From the NCBI GenBank assembly GCA_031258505.1, contig JAIRMT010000055.1, positions 1 through 27,972 of the forward strand: a DNA stretch of 27,972 bases, in the 5' to 3' direction. The notes beneath the pieces were generated by a model that did not search any database, was not told where the DNA came from, and saw only the letters and a list, made by a program, of their open reading frames with translations. This DNA comes from Treponema sp. (GTDB lineage Bacteria > Spirochaetota > Spirochaetia > Treponematales > Breznakiellaceae). Numbering within the stretch: position 1 is the first letter of the stretch; every line of letters starts with the position of its first letter. A program made the translations under genes and the position numbers. Below are positions 15,248 to 21,805 of this stretch, in pieces.

Positions 15248-15730
15248 GTGAAAAATAGTGCCAGAGACATAATAGGTAAAATATGGGCTGCTCCAATGAC
15301 CGCGTTTGGTGTTGTAACAGGGGCTATATTAAGCGGAGCAAGCCTTATTACTGGACATGGCGGTAGAATTTCCATAGAAAATAACGCGATTACCTTTACT
15401 ACCGGCTTCAATCTCAATGGTTCGATTACCTTTGGCAATTCGATCATTCATGCTGGCGGGGACATACGAAGATGGAATGTAAATAGCACCGTATCCCGCT
15501 ATAATCGCGCCGCCTATGTCAACTTGGGTAAACATGAGGAAGCGCATACCTATCAGTATCAAACGTATGGGATATTTACCATAGCATTGCTGCTTGCTTC
15601 TGCTATTGCGAATGGCGGTTTAGCAACATCCAGCTTTCACGACTTCATGGCAAAATCTGATTTTGAGCATGCCGCTGATGATTATGCCCAGTTTGGCTGG
15701 TCTCCAATACCATTCAAAGGCCCTGAATGA
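15248..15730 (+). CDS. Small membrane-associated HExxH protein
   Basis: I take the GTG at 15248, with GAGGTG at 15236-15241 as ribosome binding site, over the ATG at 15233, which has none. The 160-residue protein has a hydrophobic stretch near the N-terminus (about 17-36), a beta-rich segment (40-70), the motif GKHEEAHTYQYQTYG (94-108) and a second hydrophobic segment (about 109-124). HEEAH fits the zinc-binding HExxH pattern. The surrounding layout resembles a loosely known family of small bacterial proteins with a conserved HTYQ motif. Protease activity is not shown. Its first codons (NSARD) are a translation of the REP-like word GTGCCAGAGACA at 15258-15269. It overlaps the Rel gene tail to tail by 17 bp. 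Confidence 0.7.
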   Translation: MKNSARDIIGKIWAAPMTAFGVVTGAILSGASLITGHGGRISIENNAITFTTGFNLNGSITFGNSIIHAGGDIRRWNVNSTVSRYNRAAYVNLGKHEEAHTYQYQTYGIFTIALLLASAIANGGLATSSFHDFMAKSDFEHAADDYAQFGWSPIPFKGPE

Positions 15731-17669
15731 ACAAAACCGACGGAATGGCGTGGATGTTCTTAACCGCCTTGCGTAAATTGTCCAGCGACTCAAACTGGAG
15801 CGTGAACACGCCGCTCAGTCGCTTTGCCGTGTCTTCCTCAAGACGCCCGTCAAGCAGATAGCCCTGCTGCTTGCGAATCGCGCCTTCGATTTCGGAAAAA
15901 AGGTCGGGCGCAAAACGCGCCTCAATGCGGAAACGCCGTATCAGCGTCGTTCCCTCCCACTCAACCGCCAGCTTTCGTTCTTCAAAGTCACTGATGTTAG
16001 CAAGGTTAGAGCAGTTCTGCTGGTGAATAATGATACCGCGTCCACGCGATACATAGCCGACAATGGGATCGCCATTCATCGGGTTGCAGCAGCGGGCAAA
16101 ATGAACCAGCATATTCTTTTCATCCTGCACTTTAACGCGCAAAAACTGATTGGCCTGCCGAGACGTCGCTACTAAGTGCAGGGGCTTGGGCGCCATCTTC
16201 AAGGACGGCGTTTTATTCACCGGCCTTTGTTCAGCAGCTTCCACTGCCGGCGTTGTGAACGCGGAATCGTTCTGCTGTACCCAGGCGCGTATCTTGCTTC
16301 GCGCCCTAGAGGTCTTTACAAACGAGAGCCAGTTGAGGTGCGGGTGGGCGCTTGGCGATGTGAGTATCTCTACAATCTGGGTGTTCCGCAGTTTCTGGCT
16401 CAAGGGGATGATCGCGCCATCGGCCTTTGCGCCAATGCAGCGCTCGCCTATCGCCGAATGAATACTATAGGCAAAATCAATCGCAGTCGCACCGTCAGGT
16501 AACTCAATCACCTTGCCTTGGGGGGTGAAGACATAGATCGAGTCTTTCAAAAACTCACGCTTGATAGCGTCAAGGAACGAGGCGGAACTCAGCTTATCAG
16601 CGCCTTCCTCCTGCCGCCACTCCCGCAGTTTGTTGATGATCGAAATGTCTACCGGGCGCACGATTTCATGGGTCGAGCCTTTCTTGTAAAGCCAGTGGCT
16701 GGCAATGCCGTTCTCGGCAACATGGTGCATCTCTCCGGTACGAATCTGAATCTCAAGCAGGCTGCCGTCAGCGTCAACCGTCATAACCGTAGTATGCAGG
16801 CTCTGATACCCATTTGACTTGGGCATGGCGATATAGTCTTTGAACCGCCCCTCAATGGGCTTCCATAGCCGGTGTACAAGCCCCAGCAGGGTATAACAGG
16901 ATTCAACGCTGTTACAGAGAATACGCAGGCCAAAAAGGTCAAAGAGTTCATCCGCGCTTTTATTGCGCTTCCGCATCTTTTGATAGATTGAGTAGAAATG
17001 CTTTGCGCGGGTTTTCACCTCAATCTTTAGACCGAGTTTATCCGCCTCCTGCATGACCAAGGTTCGAGTTGCGTCCAGAAAGGCTTCGCGCGCGTTTTTC
17101 TTCCGCGCTACGATTTCCTTAATCTGCTGATAGGCGTCGTGGTTAAGCTGTTTGAGCGCCAGGTCTTCGAGTTCGTCCTTGATCCAGGCAATGCCGAGAC
17201 GGTCGGCAAGCGGGGCGTAGATGTCGAGGCAGGCTTGGGCGCAGTCCTTGCGCTGTTGTTCTGGCAGGTGATCCAGATTCCGCAGTTCCGAAAGCGTTGC
17301 AGCCAGTTTGATAAAGATAACCCGTATGTCTCGCGCCATGGCGAAAAGCATCTTGCGTATGTTTTCAGCCTCATGCAGAGTACGGTTCTTTGCGGGTAAT
17401 GCCGCGATTCGGGTTACGCCCTCCACCAGCATGGCAACTTGAGCGCCAAACCATTGCCGCACAGTTGATAGGGGCGTATCCAGTAAGAGCGCGGCAATGA
17501 CAGCGTCCGCGTCAAGATCAAGGTCGAGCAAAATCGACGCTGTTCCCAACGTATGGAAAAGGTCAGGCACAGGCCAGTCCTTAAGCAGGGCAAGCGCCTC
17601 CTCTACACGCTCATAGTCTCGCGTCGTATACGTTCTATTAGCCTTGAAAGCCGCTATAAATTTATTCAT
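15714..17669 (-). CDS. relA: Long RelA/SpoT homologue, (p)ppGpp synthetase with degenerate hydrolase domain
   Basis: It makes the alarmone (p)ppGpp from GTP or GDP and ATP. The 651-residue form starts at the ATG at 17669; a GTG at 17711 would overlap the upstream gene and has no ribosome binding site. Order of domains: HD-like (about 20-170), synthetase (about 215-330) with RFKDYIAMPKSNGYQSLHTT (275-294) and EIQIRTGEMHHVAENGIASHW (306-326) intact, TGS (376-437), conserved-cysteine region CCNPMNGDPIVGY (527-539) and a C-terminal ACT domain (about 570-651). In the HD domain the usual LLHD reads LLLD (61-64), and LADRLHNMRT reads LAATLSELRN (122-131), so hydrolysis is probably lost. It follows the LacI-type gene by 19 bp and is likely co-transcribed with it. 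Confidence 0.92.
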   Translation of the reverse strand: MNKFIAAFKANRTYTTRDYERVEEALALLKDWPVPDLFHTLGTASILLDLDLDADAVIAALLLDTPLSTVRQWFGAQVAMLVEGVTRIAALPAKNRTLHEAENIRKMLFAMARDIRVIFIKLAATLSELRNLDHLPEQQRKDCAQACLDIYAPLADRLGIAWIKDELEDLALKQLNHDAYQQIKEIVARKKNAREAFLDATRTLVMQEADKLGLKIEVKTRAKHFYSIYQKMRKRNKSADELFDLFGLRILCNSVESCYTLLGLVHRLWKPIEGRFKDYIAMPKSNGYQSLHTTVMTVDADGSLLEIQIRTGEMHHVAENGIASHWLYKKGSTHEIVRPVDISIINKLREWRQEEGADKLSSASFLDAIKREFLKDSIYVFTPQGKVIELPDGATAIDFAYSIHSAIGERCIGAKADGAIIPLSQKLRNTQIVEILTSPSAHPHLNWLSFVKTSRARSKIRAWVQQNDSAFTTPAVEAAEQRPVNKTPSLKMAPKPLHLVATSRQANQFLRVKVQDEKNMLVHFARCCNPMNGDPIVGYVSRGRGIIIHQQNCSNLANISDFEERKLAVEWEGTTLIRRFRIEARFAPDLFSEIEGAIRKQQGYLLDGRLEEDTAKRLSGVFTLQFESLDNLRKAVKNIHAIPSVLFIQGL

Positions 17670-17688
17670 AGCCTTATGTTTAATACTA

Positions 17689-18726
17689 TCACGAGCGAAT
17701 AGAAGGCGCACAGGAGTCGCGCGCGATGAGCAAGGGGTCTATGAGGCTGTTTTTCGGGGCATTGCCGGTTTCCGCGAGGCTTATGGCAAGCTCAACCAGA
17801 GCGCTGCCAAACGCCGCATAGTTATAATCAATGGAAGTGAGACGGGGCGTAACGATTTCTGAGAGAAAGGTGTTGTCAAAGCTGATGAGGGACAGGTCTT
17901 CAGGTATGGAGATGCCGTGTTCGTGCGCAGCGCGTAAAGCGCCGACCGCGCAGTAGTCATTACGCGCAATAACCGCAGTGGGCAGGCGGCCGCTATGCAA
18001 AAGGCGCTGCAGGCTATCGTAACCATCATCAACAGTAAAACCGCTTTCCTGTACATACTCTTCATGGAAAGGCAAGTGGTTAATGTCCATGAGATAGATG
18101 TACTGCTGCCAGCGCTGATAGCTTGACCGATCCCGTTTTGTACCGCCGATCAGGGCGATTTCCCGATGACCATAAGCAACAAGGTACTCAAACACGAGCC
18201 GCATGGCCTCTGCTTGGTTGATATTCAGGCAATAGCAATCAATTCCATCCAGTTTTCCGGTTGTGATGAAGGGTATCTTCCGGCTGATCCGGCTCACATG
18301 ACTTACATAATCTGGATCAGAGACCAGATCGTCAGTTCCGCAACCCATCTGAATGATCGCGTCAACCCGCTGTGCATAGAGCTTTTCGAGATTAGCGTTC
18401 TCAAGCTCCTTGTTATTCAGGATATTACAGAGCAGGATCGTATAGCCGCGCTTGTTCGCGGCTTTTTCACACTCAACAACCAGCGTCGCATAGTAGGGAT
18501 TGCAGATGTCGGCAACCATGAGTCCAAGCGCCCTGGTGTGCATATCGCTGAGGCTCCGCGCCTGCACGTTTGGCTGAAACTTGTACTTCTGAATTAGAGC
18601 CTCAACTGCCATGCGTTTTCCGTCGCTCACTCGCGCCTTTTTCGTAAGAACTCGCGATACTGTGGCTGGAGAAACTCCAGCCTCCTGCGCAATATCATAA
18701 ATAGTGATGTTATCAATCGCTGCCAT
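17689..18726 (-). CDS. LacI-family transcriptional regulator
   Basis: It is a sugar-responsive repressor of the LacI/GalR type. The helix-turn-helix lies at 8-27 (TIYDIAQEAGVSPATVSRVL), followed by the hinge helix with NVQARSLS (53-60), where an NxxARSL pattern is typical. A periplasmic-binding-protein-like effector domain covers about 65-335. At 345 residues it is normal length. The ATG at 18726 has no ribosome binding site, and a -10 box (TATTCT) sits only seven bases upstream, so the mRNA may be leaderless. The effector is unknown. No sugar operon adjoins it; the gene behind it encodes the Rel protein. Four palindromes at 18813-18898 lie upstream and are possible operators. Confidence 0.93.
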   Translation of the reverse strand: MAAIDNITIYDIAQEAGVSPATVSRVLTKKARVSDGKRMAVEALIQKYKFQPNVQARSLSDMHTRALGLMVADICNPYYATLVVECEKAANKRGYTILLCNILNNKELENANLEKLYAQRVDAIIQMGCGTDDLVSDPDYVSHVSRISRKIPFITTGKLDGIDCYCLNINQAEAMRLVFEYLVAYGHREIALIGGTKRDRSSYQRWQQYIYLMDINHLPFHEEYVQESGFTVDDGYDSLQRLLHSGRLPTAVIARNDYCAVGALRAAHEHGISIPEDLSLISFDNTFLSEIVTPRLTSIDYNYAAFGSALVELAISLAETGNAPKNSLIDPLLIARDSCAPSIRS

Positions 18727-18732
18727 GTATAA

Positions 18733-18761
18733 AGAATATGCCGGCCCCGCGCTTCTGTCTA
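18733..18761 (-). promoter_or_regulatory. Candidate promoter for the LacI-type gene (leaderless start)
   Basis: Read on the minus strand, TAGACA (18756-18761) and TATTCT (18733-18738) are 17 bp apart. The -10 box ends six bases before the ATG, so transcription would begin at or very near the start codon. Confidence 0.5.
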
Positions 18762-18770
18762 TCCCGTAGT

Positions 18771-18789
18771 CAGGATAAACGCATAGAAA
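18771..18789 (-). repeat. 19-nt motif, copy 2 (upstream of the LacI-type gene)
   Basis: This is an exact copy of 5178-5196. It lies nine bases upstream of the predicted -35 box of the lacI-type promoter. Confidence 0.6.
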
Positions 18790-18812
18790 TCAGCCGGTTC
18801 GTGGAAGCAGGG

Positions 18813-18898
18813 CTTAGAGCATCTCTAAGCTATGGCTTAGAGCGTCTCTAAGCTATGGCTTAGAGCATCTCTAAGGGAAGGCTTAGAGTGTCTCTAAG
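18813..18898. repeat. Four palindromes with an exact 23-bp period
   Basis: CTTAGAG..NCTCTAAG palindromes of 17 nt lie at 18813-18829, 18836-18852, 18859-18875 and 18882-18898, exactly 23 bp apart, with spacers CTATGG, CTATGG and GGAAGG. The only variation is in the centre (CAT, CGT, CAT, TGT). They lie between the predicted promoters of the divergent LacI-type and MerR genes and so are probably not part of either leader. Confidence 0.92.
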
Positions 18899-18969
18899 GC
18901 AGGAGGCAAGGAGTTTTTCATTAGAGGTAGCCGAGAATCTTCCGCCTTTAAGAGCGCGGGGACTAAGGA

Positions 18970-18998
18970 TTGTCAAGCACTTTTTTCTTTGCTATTCT
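18970..18998 (+). promoter_or_regulatory. Promoter of the MerR-type gene
   Basis: TTGTCA (18970-18975) and TATTCT (18993-18998) have a 17-bp spacer. The predicted start of transcription near 19005 is directly before AAGGAG (19007-19012), giving a very short leader. Confidence 0.6.
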
Positions 18999-19018
18999 TC
19001 TTGAGTAAGGAGACAAAC

Positions 19019-19408
19019 TTGTCGTATTCAATCAAACAGGTTTCGGAAAAAACGAACTTGCCCCCGCATGTCCTGCGTTACTATGAAAATGAAGGTCTCC
19101 TGCCAAATGTGGCACGGAGCAGGAGCGGTATACGCCGTTACTCGGAGAATGACCTTGAATGGCTCGGCTTGATCTGCTGTCTCAAGAATACGGGTATGTC
19201 CATTAAGCAGATCAAGAACTTCGTTGAACTGAGCATTGAGGGGGATACGACTCTGCAACAGCGCTGCGAACTGTTGCGGGAACACAAAAAAAATGTGGAA
19301 GCCCAAATACTGGAGATGCAGAAACATCTGCAAAAAGTAACCCACAAAATTGAATACTTCAGTAAAAAAGTTCAGCCTCTCGGGTCGGGGGATTCAAGCC
19401 CATTGTGA
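19019..19408 (+). CDS. MerR-family transcriptional regulator
   Basis: I choose the TTG at 19019, with AAGGAG six bases upstream, over an in-frame start at 18989 that would precede the promoter. The 129-residue protein has the MerR winged helix at 2-70: YSIKQVSEKTNLPPHVLRYYENEGLLP, then GIRRYSENDLEWL, and GMSIKQIKNFV. A coiled-coil dimer helix follows (about 78-115). There is no metal-binding cysteine pattern. The organisation fits the small MerR group that senses stress or small organic ligands, but the signal and targets are unknown. trmJ lies 76 bp downstream. Confidence 0.92.
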   Translation: MSYSIKQVSEKTNLPPHVLRYYENEGLLPNVARSRSGIRRYSENDLEWLGLICCLKNTGMSIKQIKNFVELSIEGDTTLQQRCELLREHKKNVEAQILEMQKHLQKVTHKIEYFSKKVQPLGSGDSSPL

Positions 19409-19484
19409 GAAAGGGGTGGGCGCGTGGATTGCAACAAACAAACAGTAAACAGTACGACGATTACTCCCATAAGGGGCTTGAGTG

Positions 19485-20204
19485 ATGCGTCTTGCGGACA
19501 TCGTGATCGTGCTTTGCCGGCCAGAAGAGTCGGGGAATGTGGGCGCTGTGTGCCGCGCCATGAAAAACGCGGGGCTTGGTTCGCTTCGGCTTGTCTCGCC
19601 AGCCTCACTCGACGAGGGCGTGGTCAAGGCGCGGGCGATTCACGCGGCTGACGTGTGGGAGGCGGCGCAGGTGTCAGACACGCTGGCGGAGGCTATCGCG
19701 GACTGCTCGCTCGTTGTCGGTACAACTCGACGGCGGGGAAGCCGGCGTAAGTCCGTTACTCTGCCGCCGGAAGAACTAGCGCTGTTCCTCCGAGAACGCG
19801 CCGGCAAGTCTGCGCTCATCTTTGGTAATGAGCGCACTGGCCTTGAAGATGCGGAACTTGCCTTATGTAACTTTGCCTCTCACATTCCAGCTAACGCTGC
19901 TTTCCCTTCGTTAAACCTTTCTCATGCTGTACAGATATATGCCTACGCGCTCTTTCGCGCTCTGGGCGATTGTACTGGGGTAACAGGGGAATGGGTTCCG
20001 CTGGAACGGGCCGGGCTTGAGCAGCTTGTACAGCGGATCAGTGATTCCCTAGCTTTGCTGGGGTTTTATAAACGGCCAGGCCGGGAGAAGCAGGAACGGT
20101 TTTTACGGGATATCTTTGCCCGCGCGAGTTTAACCGAGCGGGAGGCCGCATACATGGGCGACCTTTTTTCTAAAACAGCGCGGCTTGCGCTAAAGCGGCG
20201 CTAA
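19485..20204 (+). CDS. trmJ: tRNA 2'-O-methyltransferase, TrmJ type (SpoU/TrmH family)
   Basis: It is predicted to methylate the ribose of tRNA position 32. The three SPOUT motifs are clear: ESGNVGAVCRAMKNAG (15-30), LIFGNERTGLED (111-122) and PSLNLSHAVQIYAYALF (141-157), which form the knotted AdoMet site. The 239-residue length and C-terminal helical extension (about 175-239) match TrmJ rather than TrmH or TrmL. The ATG at 19485 has AAGGGG at 19471-19476; the overlapping GTG at 19482 is possible. It converges on the WecG-like gene with a gap of only nine bases and no terminator. Confidence 0.88.
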   Translation: MRLADIVIVLCRPEESGNVGAVCRAMKNAGLGSLRLVSPASLDEGVVKARAIHAADVWEAAQVSDTLAEAIADCSLVVGTTRRRGSRRKSVTLPPEELALFLRERAGKSALIFGNERTGLEDAELALCNFASHIPANAAFPSLNLSHAVQIYAYALFRALGDCTGVTGEWVPLERAGLEQLVQRISDSLALLGFYKRPGREKQERFLRDIFARASLTEREAAYMGDLFSKTARLALKRR

Positions 20205-20213
20205 AAGACGACG

Positions 20214-20999
20214 CTATCGAGTCGGCTTCTCGCGTTTAAACAGCCAATAGCCAAGCAGCAGGACTTTATAGTAGAGATAGGGGAAGAACCTGAAAAAACG
20301 GAGCGGTTTCTGGAAACAGATTCCTATCCAGTCCAAGTTGTGGTTAAAAGCAAAGTCGGACGGATGCCACCTTTTCTTCGTGAAAACGTCGTAGATATCA
20401 CTGCACCACAGGCGCAGCCCATTGTTTAACTCGGTGGTATGCCGCGCTATCCATTGCTCTTCCCCGCGAACCCCTTTCCCTACTAGAAGCAGCGATGGCG
20501 CTGCCTTTTTGATCGCCTTAATGATAAAGCCCGCATCCTGTTTCTTAAAACCGCCCTCATAACGACCCACAACATGCAGACGGGGAAAGGTTGAGCGCAC
20601 GTTGTTTTCGGTCTTCTTAAGCACTTTGAGCTTACCGCCCAGAAGATACACAGACAATTCCCGCTCCTCAAGGATGATGAGCAGCTTGATAATGAAGTTA
20701 AAAGGCATGTGGCGTATAAGTTTTTTACCGGTAAGAAAGCGCGCCCCACTAACCAGGCTTTGTGAGATGGGAATCACCAGGGCGGCGTTCATAATGTATG
20801 AGCGGTATTCCCCGTTTCCCCGCGCCCGCAGAAGGTCCCATAGCGAAAGAAGGACGATGTTCTTTGCTTCTTTGGACTGCACAAGTTCGTTAATAACAAG
20901 AGGTAATCCCTCTTCCGGCACAATATCCACCGGAACATTCAAGAAATTTATCCGTTCCCGTAACGGTGTTACTGTTTCGCGGAACTGTTCAGTATCCAT
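20214..20999 (-). CDS. WecG/TagA/CpsF-like glycosyltransferase, catalytic residues altered
   Basis: This 261-residue protein follows the WecG/TagA family (GT26). It has an N-terminal region of the FLNVPVD type (19-25), YLLGGK (118-123), GKGVRGEEQWI (174-184) and a basic, hydrophobic C-terminus (LDWIGICFQKPLRFFRFF then a long aromatic tail), which likely contacts the membrane. Members transfer ManNAc or a similar sugar to a lipid-linked acceptor. The catalytic Thr of the family (in a TLNA/TANV segment) is replaced by LLSLWD (50-55), and the catalytic Asp of NADLVLPDG is missing (NAALVIPIS, 71-79). It may use different chemistry or be inactive. It overlaps rsmE by 31 bp and is the last gene of that operon. 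Confidence 0.78.
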   Translation of the reverse strand: MDTEQFRETVTPLRERINFLNVPVDIVPEEGLPLVINELVQSKEAKNIVLLSLWDLLRARGNGEYRSYIMNAALVIPISQSLVSGARFLTGKKLIRHMPFNFIIKLLIILEERELSVYLLGGKLKVLKKTENNVRSTFPRLHVVGRYEGGFKKQDAGFIIKAIKKAAPSLLLVGKGVRGEEQWIARHTTELNNGLRLWCSDIYDVFTKKRWHPSDFAFNHNLDWIGICFQKPLRFFRFFPYLYYKVLLLGYWLFKREKPTR

Positions 21000-21805
21000 G
21001 ATGTTCGCTCCAAAAGTATGATACGTATTGCCGCGACGGCATATACGACGGCAGTTTCAGTCCGCAGTATCGTATTTCCCAGAGTAAGAGCGGTAAAACC
21101 CGCCTCGGTAAACCGCGCCGCTTCACTAGGGGAAAAGCCTCCCTCCGGCCCAACCGCCAACGCGATAGGCTTACTGGTATCGCTCTGCTCAAGGCAGGCG
21201 TGAAAACTCACCGGCATCGCGTGTGCCACACGCGCAGCTTGTGCCACACGCGCAGCTTGTGCCGCAAACGGGTGAAGCATGACGCCTTTCACCCCATCGC
21301 CGTGCTGTTCTTGCATGACAGTCCAATGCTGCAAAAGTCCGTCAAAACTGAGCGGCGCGTGAACCACAGTAGCGACACTGGAACCGCTTTGCTGGCGGGC
21401 CTCTCTAACGATCCGTTCCCAACGCGCTATCCTGTCTTTATCATCGGCTATTTTTGGAACTGAATACGCGGAAGTAAAGGGAACGATCTCCGCGACCCCG
21501 CACTCAACAGCCTGCCTTACGATAAGGTCCATCTTCGCGCCTTTGGGCAATGCCTGAAACAGGCTTATCAGCGGAATAGCCTCTGGCATAAGCGCGGGTC
21601 CCGCATCCGCGACGCGCTCACCCTCAAGCCAGTCCCCATTAACAGCCCGCACTCGTATCCGCGCTGTTTCCCCATTGGGCAGCAGCGCGTTAAAAACCGT
21701 TCCTATCGTGAAGCGCCGCACCCGCGCCAAATAGTGATAGTCCGCGCCGGACAAACGGACTATCCCTGATTCATCAGGCGAGGATTGCAGGATAAACTGT
21801 TTCAT
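20969..21805 (-). CDS. rsmE: 16S rRNA m3U1498 methyltransferase (RsmE)
   Basis: It methylates U1498 of 16S rRNA in the assembled small subunit. The RNA-binding PUA-like domain is at about 1-70 (YHYLARVRRF). The SPOUT domain shows QALPKGAKMDLIVRQAVECGV (84-104), GPEGGFSPSEAARF (219-232) and LGNTILRTETAVVYA (242-256). At 278 residues it is longer than most. An in-frame AAQAARV repeat (about 181-195) comes from a perfect 18-bp tandem duplication at 21223-21258 and accounts for part of the extra length. Its start overlaps the ctp stop by four bases (ATGA), so translation is coupled. Confidence 0.93.
   Translation of the reverse strand: MKQFILQSSPDESGIVRLSGADYHYLARVRRFTIGTVFNALLPNGETARIRVRAVNGDWLEGERVADAGPALMPEAIPLISLFQALPKGAKMDLIVRQAVECGVAEIVPFTSAYSVPKIADDKDRIARWERIVREARQQSGSSVATVVHAPLSFDGLLQHWTVMQEQHGDGVKGVMLHPFAAQAARVAQAARVAHAMPVSFHACLEQSDTSKPIALAVGPEGGFSPSEAARFTEAGFTALTLGNTILRTETAVVYAVAAIRIILLERTSWILNSSAKQ
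21223..21263 (-). repeat. 18-bp tandem duplication inside rsmE
   Basis: GTGCCACACGCGCAGCTT is present twice in perfect tandem (21223-21240, 21241-21258), followed by a partial third GTGCC. Its GTGCCACAC core is the reverse complement of GTGTGGCAC, found in arrays 1 and 2. Confidence 0.85.

Noticed and set aside
19672..19683. GTGTCAGACAC in trmJ as another inserted repeat
   Set aside because: It is a single copy, it encodes a normal part of the protein (QVSDT), and there is no length change; chance is sufficient.
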